From the NCBI GenBank assembly GCA_943736015.1, contig OX031065.1, positions 37,152,427 through 37,216,426 of the forward strand: a stretch of 64,000 nucleotides of DNA. The letters run 5' to 3'. This document shows, one piece after another, positions 11,218 through 21,899 of this stretch. The position numbers were made by a program, and so were the translations under genes. This DNA comes from Tridacna crocea (taxonomy: Eukaryota; Mollusca; Bivalvia; Cardiida; Cardiidae). The first letter of the stretch is position 1; each line of letters opens with the position of its first letter. The notes beneath the pieces were generated by a model, which made no database searches, was not told the origin of the DNA, and saw only the letters and a list, made by a program, of their open reading frames with translations.

Positions 11218-11600
11218 TTACCTTTACCACACAATCCTGACTTTTAATAATTCTGAGAAAGACACCTTTTGAAAACATTGTGCCAAAAGGAACACACCAC
11301 TGAATACAGACATTCAGCAATGACTATTGTCATAACAAGTCACGAGCACATACAGTTTGTAACAAATGAAAATGAGTTGTAAAGGTAAGATATTGCCATG
11401 AACTTAAACATATGAGAATATCTTAACTGTAAGGTGACAAATACAATGTCAACTTTGAATTGCCAAGTACGAGAAAATGTTGGTAACCAGCATTTTCTCC
11501 TTTTTCCACTATGTTTTCTACCAATTGATCACATTTAAATATTCATCCACCTATGTTTTCAATTTGGTCAGGCCTGTATTTAACTCATGTGGTACAGAGT
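11218..11600 (+). mobile_element. hpM1 interrupted by about 170 bp
   Basis: Left half to AAAACATTGTGCCAAAAGGA (11218-11296), right half from GAGAAAATGTTGGTAACCAG (11465 on). The intervening 11297-11464 carries no known repeat. Confidence 0.6.
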
Positions 11601-11601
11601 T

Positions 11602-11813
11602 TTAACTCTACCAAACCACAAAATTTTGGACTGGACCAAATTCAAAGCATCTGCAGACAACAAACTGCATTTTAGTAATGTGATGATTTCTCACTTTGAT
11701 TGGGTAGAAAATATTGTAGGAAAAAAAGAAAATGCTAGTTATCAGCATTTTCTCCTATTCCTACAATGTTTTCTACAAGCTTTTCTCTCAGAGCCACTAA
11801 AAGTCTAGATTAA
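11602..11813 (-). mobile_element. hpM1, full length, decayed right end
   Basis: TTAACTCTACCAAACC start; hairpin with A-rich arm; adjoins the preceding copy at its TTAA. Confidence 0.75.
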
Positions 11814-11927
11814 ATTCAAATTCCACGTACATCTTTACTCTTATTATCATTTTCTAGGCAAAAAGAAAAATTAGTGGTAGGTGATAGCCATCATTTATGT
11901 GGAAATCTGTAAAAATATTTTCTGCTT

Positions 11928-12149
11928 TTAACCCTTTACCGCACAAAGTCAACTTTTAAAAACCCTGGGAAAGAAGCCTTTTGAAAACATTGTTGGAATA
12001 GGAGAATATGCTGTAAGCAGCATTTTCTCCTTTTCCTGCAATGTTCTCTACCCTACCAAAAAAAAATACAACATTTTAGGTATATTGAAATTGTCGACTG
12101 CAAATGGACAAGGCTGAAATTTTGTTGTCTGGTACACTTAAAGAGTTAC
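11928..12149 (+). mobile_element. hpM1, full length, shortened centre
   Basis: Centre is GCTGTAAGCAGC in place of GCTGGTAACCAGC, still symmetric. Confidence 0.8.
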
Positions 12150-12387
12150 GCAGTCCTCAGATATTCAATTATTCAAAACTCACTTATCATCCCATGGGTG
12201 TTGAAAAAGACTTCATTTCATTTTGAAGCACATTATCTCACTAAAGGTCACTGAACATGCGTAACCCCAACATAAAGCAGAGATAACCTGGGAGCATGAA
12301 ACTTGTACAAGGGGTGTGAATACATACTTCGACATATTCTCATACCTTTGAAATGGAGATTTGCTGGCTCCTACATATTCTCATTTT

Positions 12388-12462
12388 GTCAGTTTACTTC
12401 AAAAACCTTGTAACTACAGCTTGTTTCAAGCTGTAGTTACCAGGTTTTTTAAGTAAACTGAC
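12388..12462. repeat. 75-bp perfect-looking hairpin, single copy
   Basis: GTCAGTTTACTT, then AACTACAGCTTG, TTTC and the reverse complement back to AAGTAAACTGAC; two or three mismatches in 35-bp arms. Unrelated in sequence to hpM families. Confidence 0.75.
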
Positions 12463-12630
12463 GATTTCTTTTTCCAATCAGGTTGCCGTTTCCTTGTTCA
12501 TTATGCCAATTGCGGACCCTTCCAAAATTTCAAGTTACTCCTTTGCCACATAGTAAAATATTAGACAAGCCCATTTTGAAATAATTTAACAGCCAAACAT
12601 TCAATGTTTAGTTGATAATATTACTTGTAC

Positions 12631-12860
12631 TTAACCCTTTACCCCATGACAAGATTTTAGACCTGTCCGAATTGAAAGCATTTGCTGATGACAGTTTCAA
12701 TGTGGCTTATATGAAATGATTTTTCTTTGATATGCTAAGAAAACATTGTGGGAAAAGGAGAAAATGCTGGTAACCAGCATTTTCTCCTTTTCCCACAATG
12801 TTTTCAAAAGCCTTCTCTTTCAGGGATGTTAAAAGTCGTTATTGTGTGATATAGGGTTCA
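12631..12860 (-). mobile_element. hpM1, full length, perfect hairpin
   Basis: TTAACCCTTTACCCCATGAC left end; right end degraded to ATATAGGGTTCAA. Confidence 0.83.
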
Positions 12861-12862
12861 AA

Positions 12863-13165
12863 TGGTAGAAAACATCTTGGGCAATGGAAAAACCGCTTGC
12901 TACCAGCATTATCTCCTTTTCCCATAAAGTTTCCTGCAAAAGGTGGTTAAAAGCTAAGGATTGTGTGGAGAAGGGTAGAGCCTTCATGGATAATACAATG
13001 TTTTCATTATTTTGAAGAAAAAGGATTTTGAAAACATTGCGGAAAAAGTGGAAACGTTTGGACTGTGCATTTTCTTCTTTTCCTTCAATGTTTTCTACCT
13101 AGCTTTTCCAAAACAAAAACCAGGTTGTCCTCGAATCCTATAAAAATTCCGGTCATCTGGTAAAT
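12863..13165. mobile_element. Two decayed hpM1 fragments
   Basis: 12863-12978 resembles a reversed right half; 13005-13165 a plus copy with AAAACATTGCGGAAAAAGTG and CATCTGGTAAATAG. Confidence 0.5.
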
Positions 13166-13411
13166 AGTCGAGGATGCTGAAAGTATTGAATGTCACTTCA
13201 TGTCCTTTTTAACAATTTTTCAGTCATATCGCTGAGTCAAGTGCTCCTATCCACATTTTCCTTGAAATTTCTTCTACCAGTAGTTTTAGCAACACTTTTT
13301 TCTAACCAGTCTGGCTGCCTCCCATCATGGAATTAAACACAATGTGCTGCAGTGAAAGGGAAATGTAACCTGTTGCAATGACTGTGATTCTTTGCCATAC
13401 AATCTATAGCT

Positions 13412-13640
13412 TTAACTGTTTACCACACAAGAATATTTTAGACCAGTCCAAATTGAAAGCACTTGCAGAAGACAGAATACACATCACTCAAAAACTGAAA
13501 TTTGTATAGACCAAGGTAGAAAATATTGTGGGAAAAGGAGAAAATGCTGGTTACCAGCATTTTCTCCTTTTCCTACAATGTTTTCAAAAGGCGTCTTTCT
13601 CTGGGTCGTTAAAAGTCGGGATTTTGTGGTAGAGTGTTAA
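13412..13640 (-). mobile_element. hpM1, full length
   Basis: TTAACTGTTTACCACACAAG left, GGTAGAGTGTTAA right; single arm mismatch. Confidence 0.85.
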
Positions 13641-14052
13641 AGACCTTGAGAAAGACATCTGTTGAAAACATGGTGGGAAATGGAGAAAATGCTGATTTCC
13701 AGCATTGTCTTTTTTTCCTACAATAATGAAGGGCATCCTGGCTATAGTAAAGTGTAGAACTAGTAAACTGGATGCCTCCAATTTGACCTCACTAGAAGGA
13801 CTGGATTTTTTCTTTTGAGTGCCCTTGGGCAAGACACCTCGAGGTCCCAGCCCAGCACTGGTGAAACTAAGGACATACATGAACATTTGAACTGTTGCTG
13901 CAATACCACTGAAATAAAACACAATTCACTCATTCAATTCCACAATGTTTTCTTTCCTTTTGAAAACAAATTTCAATTTTTGAGTCACATTTACTGAGTT
14001 TTTTGCAAAACCTTTCAATTTAGACAAGTTTAAAATTTTGCCAACTGGGAGA
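13640..14052 (+). mobile_element. hpM1 interrupted by a SINE-like insert
   Basis: Left half 13640-13726 ends in CCTACAAT; the right half resumes at CCACAATGTTTTC (13940). Between them 13727-13937 contains GTGCCCTTGGGCAAGACACC, a stretch typical of SINE bodies; assignment tentative. Confidence 0.6.
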
Positions 14053-14091
14053 ATTCTGGAAAGCAGCTTTTCTGAGCTGGGAATACAGCCT

Positions 14092-14325
14092 TTAACCCAT
14101 TACCACCCAATTGCTACTTTAGAGGACCCTGAGAAAGAAGCCCTTAGATTTAAACATTGTGGGAAAAGGAGAAAATGCTGGTAACCAGCATTTTCTCCTT
14201 TTCCAACAATGTTTTCTACCACTCACAAGACAACTTTACAATTTTCAGTCACTTTTATTTTGTCATCTGCAAATGCATTCGATTTTGACAGGCCTAAAAT
14301 ATTTGTTGTTTGGTAATGAGTTTAA
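14092..14325 (+). mobile_element. hpM1, full length
   Basis: TTAACCCATTACCACCCAAT left; hairpin near perfect; ends GGTAATGAGTTTAA. Confidence 0.85.
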
Positions 14326-14689
14326 AATGCGGAATACCCTTTATGTTACCTTGTGAGCTAACAGGAGTGGTAAAAAAAAGCAAGTGACATTAAGCAGAAA
14401 TGTTTGAAGCTTTTTACTTGCTTCAAAGACCTGTTTTCTACCACTTAAAAAGGCTATAGTCCTCACTACAGATGGGAAGACTTACTCAGACATGTTTATT
14501 ACAAATAATTATGTCAGAGTTTTGGGAGACTGATTACGATCAAAATCTGTGATTATCTATTTAAATAATAATATTATCAAAAATATTCTATCCCTCCTAT
14601 CAATCTCTCCCAGATCCATCCCTCCCAGTTCCCACCACCCCACCCTGCTTCTAGCCCCTTGCAGATGTAGGGCATTTTGGCAACAGATT

Positions 14690-14942
14690 TTTTGGCCAGG
14701 ATGTTTCACGTTTTGGCCACAGAATGTTTTGACTATGGCAGAATGCAAGTCAGTGTGTTCTGGCCTAATATTGTTTTAAAACAGAAAAATGCATCAATGA
14801 ACTTTTCTGCTCTTTTTTTAATTAAGTCTGTAGATTCAGAAGCAACAAGTTCATTTAATGCATTTTTCTGTGTTACTAATACATTTGGCCAAAATGTCGT
14901 ACTTTGCTTTTTCAGCTGGCCAAAACATCCTGGCCAAACATC
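14690..14942. repeat. Imperfect 250-bp foldback
   Basis: TGGCCAGGATGTTTCACGTT at left is answered by TGGCCAAAACATCCTGGCCA at right. ACAGAAAAATGCAT near 14785 is answered by its inverse near 14860. Arms about 100 bp, loop about 50 bp. Mirrored open frames on both strands result from this symmetry. Confidence 0.7.
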
Positions 14943-15049
14943 AGTCAACTGTCACTTCTTGCATGGGGGTCAAGATAAATCCATTTGGCTTTATATGCAT
15001 CTATCCATGCTTTCAGGAAATTCAAAATAACTTGTTGTTTGGTAAAGAT

Positions 15050-15272
15050 TTAATCCTTTCCAAAACAGCAAAGTTTGGACCACACCAAACTGAAAGCATT
15101 CTGCAGATGACAACAGTTGCTAAAAAGATTATTTTTCTATATGATAGGGTAGAAAACATTGTGGGAAAAGGAGAAAATGCTGGTTACCAGCATTTTCTCC
15201 TTTTCCCACAATGTTTTCAAAAGGCTTCTACTCCTGACCTGTAAAACCAGGGATTGTTTGGGAAAGGGTTAA
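15050..15272 (-). mobile_element. hpM1, full length, perfect hairpin
   Basis: Left TTTAATCCTTTCCAAAACAG, right GGGAAAGGGTTAA. A stray right-end GTTGTTTGGTAAAGATTTAA abuts it. Confidence 0.85.
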
Positions 15273-15687
15273 GAAGCCTTTGAGGGCCTTTCTTGCATAG
15301 TGATGTATTTATCCTCCCCCAACTTTATTATATAAATAAAAAACCTGATAAGGCTAAACTGTCACAATAAATTATTTGAATAACAGAAGCTTGTTAACCT
15401 GCTTTCATAAGAAAAAAATCCTATACTCTGCCCCTGCAATAAAGAAACTAAGGAAAACCTTGAGGGTAAAAAAAAGCAGTAACTGCTGTTGGTTAAACTG
15501 TTTGCTGTGGTTTTCCAACCCTCGCCCCCAGCCCCCACTTAAAAAAGTTTTCAATTTCCCTCAAAAAATAATCAATCTTTCCCCTAAGGCATATCATCTT
15601 TGCAGTATAATGGTCTTGTGTCATGGTGGGTCAATTCTGAACACGAATGCAAAAATTTCATGCTTTACTGGATTTGAAGATGGTTCC

Positions 15688-15838
15688 TGACAGAACAGAA
15701 ATCATTGTGGAAAAAGGAGAAAATACTGGTTACCAGCATTTTATGCGGGTATCCAGCATTTTCTCCTTTAACCACAATCTTTTCAAAAGCCTTCTTCATC
15801 AGGGTTATGAAAAGTCGGGAGGGTGTGGTAAAGCGTTG
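15688..15838 (-). mobile_element. hpM1 fragment with duplicated centre
   Basis: The second arm occurs twice: ACCAGCATTTTATGCGGGTA then TCCAGCATTTTCTCC. Left end missing. Confidence 0.6.
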
Positions 15839-16354
15839 TTTGAGTGCCATGGATAGGAAACATTCATACCCTTCAGAATGTCAGTGTCAAGTTTCCCCAC
15901 CTTGTAAACCACTCTTATGAAATAATATATAGAACAATCAAGTGTATTCTAGTCCAAATCTGTGGCAATTATTTCCTAAATTATTATCTACGTTCTTGAC
16001 TGTTTCAAGATATTTGAAGTAAAGGAAAGATAACTCTGAAGTATTTGCTACTGGATGGAAGAATTCTTCCATTTCTCTACGCCCTGACTAATATGAAGTT
16101 GTCGCTGATAACTTTGAAATACCACCTAAAATACAGATACCCAAAACAATGAAGGTTTTGTATATAAATAGATGTAAAACAAGAGCAAGACAGGCGAGTG
16201 CCAATGCACTGCTGCACTTGCTTGATTTTCATTGAAAAGGGGCGTAACTTTGTCAAAAACACTTCGATAGTTACCTGCCTTTGTTCTGTTATAAATTGCC
16301 CAAGTTCTTCGAAAACATCAGTTTTTTCACAGCAAAAATGATGACACAGACAGA
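15839..16354. other. No feature recognised
   Basis: Includes a 110-codon open frame on the minus strand (16077-16409) overlapping a decayed hpM1 end; not recognised as protein. Confidence 0.45.
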
Positions 16355-16505
16355 GATGAAAAATTTTACTCCTGCCAAAAATGAAAGCATTTGCAAAAGA
16401 CAATTTCAATCTGGCTCAAATGATTCAATTTTTGTTTGATAGGGTAAAAAACATACACCGAAAAAGAGAAAACACTGGTTACAAACATTTCCTCTATCCC
16501 ACCAT
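16355..16505 (-). mobile_element. hpM1 left half, decayed
   Basis: From AAATGAAAGCATTTGC to a weak hairpin, abutting the next copy. Confidence 0.5.
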
Positions 16506-16506
16506 G

Positions 16507-16735
16507 TTCAACTCTTTACCAAACAATCCCTGTGTTTTTATGACCCGAGATAGAAGCCTTTTGAAAACATTGTGGGAAAAGGAGAAAATACTGATAACCA
16601 GAATTTCCTCCTTTTCCCACAATGTTTTCTACCCTGCTAGAAACAAATTTCAATTTTTCAGTTATGTTTATTTTGTTGTCTGCAAGTGCTTTCAATTTGG
16701 ACCAGTCTTAAACTTTTGTTGTTTGGGTAAATAGA
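16507..16735 (+). mobile_element. hpM1, full length
   Basis: Left TTCAACTCTTTACCAAAC; centre ACTGATAACCAGAAT gives a small bulge. Confidence 0.8.
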
Positions 16736-16830
16736 AGTAAAGCTTAGTTTTCAGTGAAAAAGGGCGTAACTTTTTCAAAAAAACTTTAACGGTTACCCGC
16801 CTTCTTTTTATTACTTATTTGGGCCCCCTT

Positions 16831-17059
16831 TTAACCCATTACAGCACAATCCCTACTTTTGACGCCCCTATGAAAGAAGCCTTTTGAAAACATAGTGGGA
16901 AAAGGAGAAAATGCTGGTAACCAGCATTTTCTCCTTTTCCCACAATGTTTTCTACCCTTCGCAAAAAAAAATTCAAATTTTCAGTTACTTTTATTTCGTC
17001 GTCTGCAAATGCTTTCAATTTGGACAAACCTAAAATCTTGTCGTTTGGTAATGAGTTAA
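16831..17059 (+). mobile_element. hpM1, full length
   Basis: TTAACCCATTACAGCACAAT to GGTAATGAGTTAA; arms pair with one mismatch. Confidence 0.88.
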
Positions 17060-17292
17060 TAGTGACCAACTTGTCAAATTTTGAGGTAAATACCTTCAGC
17101 AATGACCAAAAATTAATGATAATTATGTCAAAGTTTTTGAAAATATTAAAGTTTTCAAACAACAACAGCAATGATCTAGAAAAACATTGCAGCTGAAGAC
17201 AACAACACCAGGGTTATGATAGTATCTTGAAATTTTCTTTGAAAAAGAGCAAAGCTAAAAACAACCTGTTTTTATCTTTGGAATGGGCAATG

Positions 17293-17500
17293 GGATAACT
17301 CTTTACCTAAAGACAAAATTTTAGACTGGTCCAAATTGGAAGAACTTGCAGACAACATAGTAAACGCAACTCAAAAATTGAAATCTGATCCCATCAGGAT
17401 AGAAAACATTGTGGGAAAAGGAGAAAATGCTGGTTTTTACCAGCATTTTCTCCTTTTCCTACAATGTTTTCAAAGGCTTTCTTTCTTGGGGGTCGTTAAT
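17293..17500 (-). mobile_element. hpM1, right end lost
   Basis: Centre expanded to GCTGGTTTTTACCAGC, giving a small loop at the tip; ends at GGGGTCGTTAATGC. Confidence 0.75.
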
Positions 17501-17601
17501 GCTTTCAAGAGTATTCTGCAGCAAGGAATAAAGAGTTGTCATGAAGAGAAATATAAATCAAACTTAGACACAGTTACAAGTTACCAAATTTCAGTTTCTA
17601 A

Positions 17602-17830
17602 TTAACCCTTTACCAAACAATCCCTAATCTCATCGACCCTGAGACAGAAGCCTTTTGAAAACATTGTGGGAAAAGGAGAAAATGCTGGTAACCAGCATTT
17701 TCTTCTTTTCCCACAATGTTTTCTACCTTGCTCTGAACAAATTTAAGTTTTTGAAATATGTTTATTTTGTCGTCTCCAAGTGCTGTAAATTTCCACCTGT
17801 CTAAATTTCTGTAGTGTGGTAAAGTTTTTA
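17602..17830 (+). mobile_element. hpM1, full length
   Basis: TTAACCCTTTACCAAACAAT left; right end GTGTGGTAAAGTTTTTAG. Confidence 0.83.
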
Positions 17831-17835
17831 GACAC

Positions 17836-17960
17836 AGAGATTTAGACACATTGGCCACGCAACCATAAGGTATTGAGTTCGATACCTGGGAGCCTGTGTC
17901 AACTTTGGGATTTTTCATTGGTCCACACGTTCGGTGCGAGTACTGGTATAGTTCTCAGGA
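17836..17960 (+). mobile_element. Possible tRNA-like SINE fragment
   Basis: GAGTTCGATACC resembles a pol III box B in plus orientation, preceded by TGGCCACGCAACC. Box A is weak. Confidence 0.35.
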
Positions 17961-18544
17961 AGCGGAATCGAGAGAGATTAGTATAAGTTGTTAGAACTTG
18001 TTTCTCAATCAATCGAAGTAAAATAAATATGTTTAAACTAAAGACATAGAGATTTGTATCACAATTTAAACTTATACAGTGGAAAGTGCAGATCAATGAT
18101 CACATGGTATGTTCAGTAAAGTCTGATCTGAATCTACAGTATCCAAAATAGCTGCTGAGGTTAAACAATGAAAGAGATATCGGTAAAAAGGCAGAAATCT
18201 GAGATATACAAGTGTGGATTGGACTAAATGATAAAGAAAGTGCATGTTTGCTGAAAAAGCCATAAACTTGTAAGGAGCAGGTTAAGTTAAAAAACAGACA
18301 CTCTCCTCATCTGTTATTGAATTATTTCATTAATAGAAATGGACATTTAGTGACAGTTTATAACGGGAGATTCAGTGGGGAACCAATCAGAGTAGGTACT
18401 TCAAAGGAGCATGTATTTTATCAACACAAAATACCTGTGAAGGCAGCAAACAGATACAGGGTACCAGCTTGATTGGTTATAACCCTTTCATTACCTCTTA
18501 GAATATGTGCGTACCCCTTGATTTACAGGCAAAATTATATCTAC

Positions 18545-18690
18545 TCTTAATCCATCAACACACAATCCCAAGCTTTGATGACCTTGACAGATAGCTTTTG
18601 TAAGCATTGTGGGAAAATCAGAAAATTCTGGTGAGCACCATTTTTTCCCTTCACCACAATGTTTTCTATCTTATCACAAACAATTCTAAA
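18545..18690 (+). mobile_element. hpM1, 3' truncated
   Basis: TTAATCCATCAACACACAAT start, loose hairpin with GGTGAGCACC centre; replaced at 18690 by a sequence starting GCCTTGGTCACACTAG. Confidence 0.6.
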
Positions 18691-18953
18691 GCCTTGGTCA
18701 CACTAGCAGACGAGTAACAGATAAAATCATGGTATCTGTTGGTATCCATTTGTATCCATTTTATATCTGTCTCTCATTCCATGAATCCGCTAATTGTCCG
18801 GCCATGTCCGTCCCGTCCATGGGGGAGTTTTTTGGAGCATGTTCAAAAATCTCCACTGAAAAGAACCGACAGAGACTTGCAAATGAAAGACTTTGGATGC
18901 ATCTGACAATTTATACCCTCCGTATGTCACATGACCTGTACATTGCTCATACG
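18690..18953 (+). repeat. Unclassified repeat with a partner at 23061-23136
   Basis: Its right 80 bp (GAAAGACTTTGGATGCATCT to GTCACATGACC) recurs inverted at 23063-23136, in both cases joined to the same end of an hpM1 element. The left end GCCTTGGTCACACTAGC may be a transposon terminus. Confidence 0.55.
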
Positions 18954-19194
18954 TTAACTCATTACCAAAATGACAATATCTTAGGCTTGTCCAAATTGAA
19001 AGCATTTGCAGACAACAAAAACAAAGGTAACTGAAAATTTGAAATTCGTTTTGTGAAAGGTAGAAAACATTGTGGAAAAAGTAGAAAATGCTGGTTACCA
19101 GCATTTTCTCCTTTTCCCACAATGTTTTCTAATGTTTTCTACAGGCTTCTTTCTCAGAGTCGTCAAAAGTAGGGATTGTGTGGTAATGGCTTAA
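18954..19194 (-). mobile_element. hpM1, full length
   Basis: An extra AATGTTTTCT is duplicated after the hairpin. Shares a TTAA with the next copy. Confidence 0.85.
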
Positions 19195-19418
19195 CCCATT
19201 ACTAAACGACAATATTTTAGACTGGTCCAAATCGAAGGAATCTGCAGACAACAAAATAAAAGTGACTGAAAAATTGAAATTTGTTCTGGGAAGAGTAGAA
19301 AACATCGTGGGAAAAGGAGAAAATGCTGGTTACCAGCATTTCTCCTTTTCCCACAATGTTTTCTAAAGGCTTCTTTCTCAGGGTCGTCAATAGCAGGGAT
19401 TATTTGGTAATGGGTTAA
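19191..19418 (-). mobile_element. hpM1, full length, tandem with previous
   Basis: Starts at the TTAA that ends the 18954 copy; same orientation. One T of the second arm is missing (GCATTTCTCC). Confidence 0.87.
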
Positions 19419-19454
19419 GGTCTAAATAATTAGTCAAGACAACTTTTGTCTGGA

Positions 19455-19590
19455 ATGTTTTAGCAGAGTGGACACTGTGTAGATCAGAGGTCAGACTGCA
19501 TGTCTTTTTGTCTTCTGATCTTTACTTGCACTGGCAACAAAAGCAACTACATGACCATATAGTTGGTAAAGGTGCTTCTAGGGTTAACCC
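19455..19590. mobile_element. Probable hpM3 copy, decayed
   Basis: Contains GATCAGAGGTCAGACTGCAT and TCTGATCT and ends GGGTTAAC; left end not clear. Confidence 0.4.
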
Positions 19591-19714
19591 ACTGCTATAC
19601 AGGCAAGTTTGATACAGACCACTTCCCGAGTGTTAATCCTTATCCTGCTAAGAGAAACTAAACTTTTACATGAAAAATAGAGACTCAAGTTTTTGTATTT
19701 CAAACTTGTTTTTT

Positions 19715-19907
19715 CTAAACCCTTTCCCAAACAATCCTTGGTTTTTACGACCCTGAGGAAGAAGCCTTCTGAAAACATAGTGAGAAAAGGAGAAAGTGCT
19801 GGTAACTAGCATTTCTTCCTTTCCTCACAATGCTTTCTACTCTGGTCTTTCCACAAATACTTTCAGTTTGGACATAACTTAAATTTTATCGTTTGGTACA
19901 GAGTTAA
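19715..19907 (+). mobile_element. hpM1, shortened
   Basis: About 40 bp is missing between the hairpin and the right end; finishes GGTACAGAGTTAA. Confidence 0.75.
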
Positions 19908-20044
19908 CGGGGGAGGGGGGAAGGGAGGAGACAAGCCCCTATCGGACAGTAAGGATCAAAGATCACAATACATGTTCTGTGCAGTCTGATCTTGCTCTAC
20001 ACTGTCTATATAAAACATCAGTGTTAAGCAGCCTAGGGGTTAAT
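19907..20044. mobile_element. Probable hpM3 copy
   Basis: Includes AGATCACAATACATGTTCTG and GCAGTCTGATCTTG and ends CCTAGGGGTTAA; begins at the TTAA closing the neighbouring hpM1. Confidence 0.5.
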
Positions 20045-20282
20045 CTAAATGATTATAATTGAAATGGACAAATGCAGTATGGTTGTACTGGTTGTATGCA
20101 ACTCATCAAGTGGTTTGAAAAAATTGTTTCAACAAGCCCTTGAACAGACAGCCTCATAATTCTTAAACTATGCACAATTTAGTTTGAACATAAAACAGAA
20201 TTTTCATGAACAGTTCACTTGCACTTTAGGTCAGAGCATTCAAAACACAACCATTTTGATGCTATTCCTTTTTCAAAGGACA

Positions 20283-20620
20283 ACTTAGTTTTGGACTAAA
20301 TTGAAAGCATTTGCAGAAGATGGCATTAATTGTGGGCTAAAAAGGATGAGATTTCCTTTGAAATGGTAGAAAACAAAAAAAATTATTACAGTGCATTGAT
20401 GAATATAATTATGGTCTAGGAAACCATGTTTTTGCTTACTGAATGATCTAGCATCCCACTGACCCTCTACCCAACTACAAAATTTTAGACTAGTCCAAAT
20501 AAAAAACATTTCAAAACAAAAGTAGTTAAAATGATGGACTTTGCCTTCAGAAAAAGTTGTAAACTTTTAATCAGCATTTTTCACATTATACTTCTGGGTT
20601 CTTGAAAATCTGGATTGTCT
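20283..20620 (-). mobile_element. Two decayed hpM1 fragments
   Basis: ATTGAAAGCATTTGCAGAAG (20303) and ACAAAATTTTAGACTAGTCC (20477) mark two left halves; the hairpins are largely gone. Confidence 0.45.
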
Positions 20621-20704
20621 ATTGAAGTCATCACAATATAGTAGACTTTAAGGCTGTTTACTAGCAAAAATCTCACATGAAACAGCAGGTAGCATACATA
20701 TACA

Positions 20705-20919
20705 TTAACCCATTACCACACAATTCTGATTTCCCAGAGAAAATAGCCTCTAGAAAACATTGTGTTGGAAAAGGAGAAAATGCTAGTAACCAGCATTTTC
20801 TCCTTTTCACACAACGTTTTCTACCCTTCCCAAACCAAAATTCAATCTTTCAGTCTCTTTTGTCGTCTGCAAAGTGCTTTTGTACAAACCCAAAATCTTG
20901 AAATTTGGTAATGAATTAA
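20705..20919 (+). mobile_element. hpM1, full length
   Basis: TTAACCCATTACCACACAAT to GGTAATGAATTAA; three arm substitutions. Confidence 0.83.
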
Positions 20920-21364
20920 GATTTACAGACAGTGCACACCAACCTAATACTCTAATGGCAAATTCAAGGATGTAACAGATTCTCAAATAATACTAGACTG
21001 TGTCAAGCACAAATCAGAGGTAACATGGAACATGGGTATGCAAGCTCATCTTTGATCCATTTATGTATTTTGTTGCATATTGCACGTTAAACAGCTTTTG
21101 CCTTTTCAAATATCTGTACAAGACACACAACTGATCTTTAAGCTCTAGTCTGTCCACTATCAAGTGGTGAGCTGTGATCATAAGTGTTTTTCAACTCCAG
21201 TTTAAGGGTGCTCTAGTATGTCAAAAAAAAAGGGGCAACATTAATACCAGTAAAAGACCATTTGCAAATATCTTGGTGGTCAATGTAGACTATGATCTGA
21301 CTAAATAAAACATGCAGTCTGATCTTTTATCTACATAGTTATCTGTTCACTTTGCTGAGACATT

Positions 21365-21520
21365 TTAACTCTTAACCACACAATCCCGACTTTTAACGAC
21401 CCTTTTCCCACAATGTTTTCTACCCTTCTCAAAGCAAATTTCAACTTTTCAGTCACCTTTATTTTGTCATCTTTCAATTTGGACCGGTCAATTTTTTTTT
21501 GTCATTTGGTAAAGAGTTAA
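21365..21520 (+). mobile_element. hpM1 lacking the first hairpin arm
   Basis: Goes from TTTTAACGACCC directly to TTTTCCCACAATG, so the leader-side arm and centre are absent while both TTAA ends are kept. Confidence 0.8.
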
Positions 21521-21899
21521 ATAGAAGCAACCTTGAAATTGCAATAATTTGGGTCTTTTTCCTAGACTTGAAATGTCTGTTTAATAGGCAATCTAAAGAT
21601 TTCAAAAATCCACAAAATTGTCACAAAAGCGTGAGTATACAAATCATTCAACCTATATACATATCATGTTTTTTATTCTCATATTTTTTGGGGGGCACAA
21701 ATAAAAATCAAAACAAAAGTAGATAGATGAATTATACACCACTAATACATGTCTTTCTAGAAAAGGATGCAATATACAAAAGAAAAAAATGAACAAGAAT
21801 AAAACTGCTATATACCAGCTACACACTCAAGACCCAACATTTTCAACTTGATTATCAATTAAGCCTGATACATACCAGATATACCAGAAGAGAACCTAA

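Noticed and set aside
16077..16409. 110-codon minus-strand open frame as a host exon
   Set aside because: No known domain, runs into a decayed hpM1 end, no splice context.
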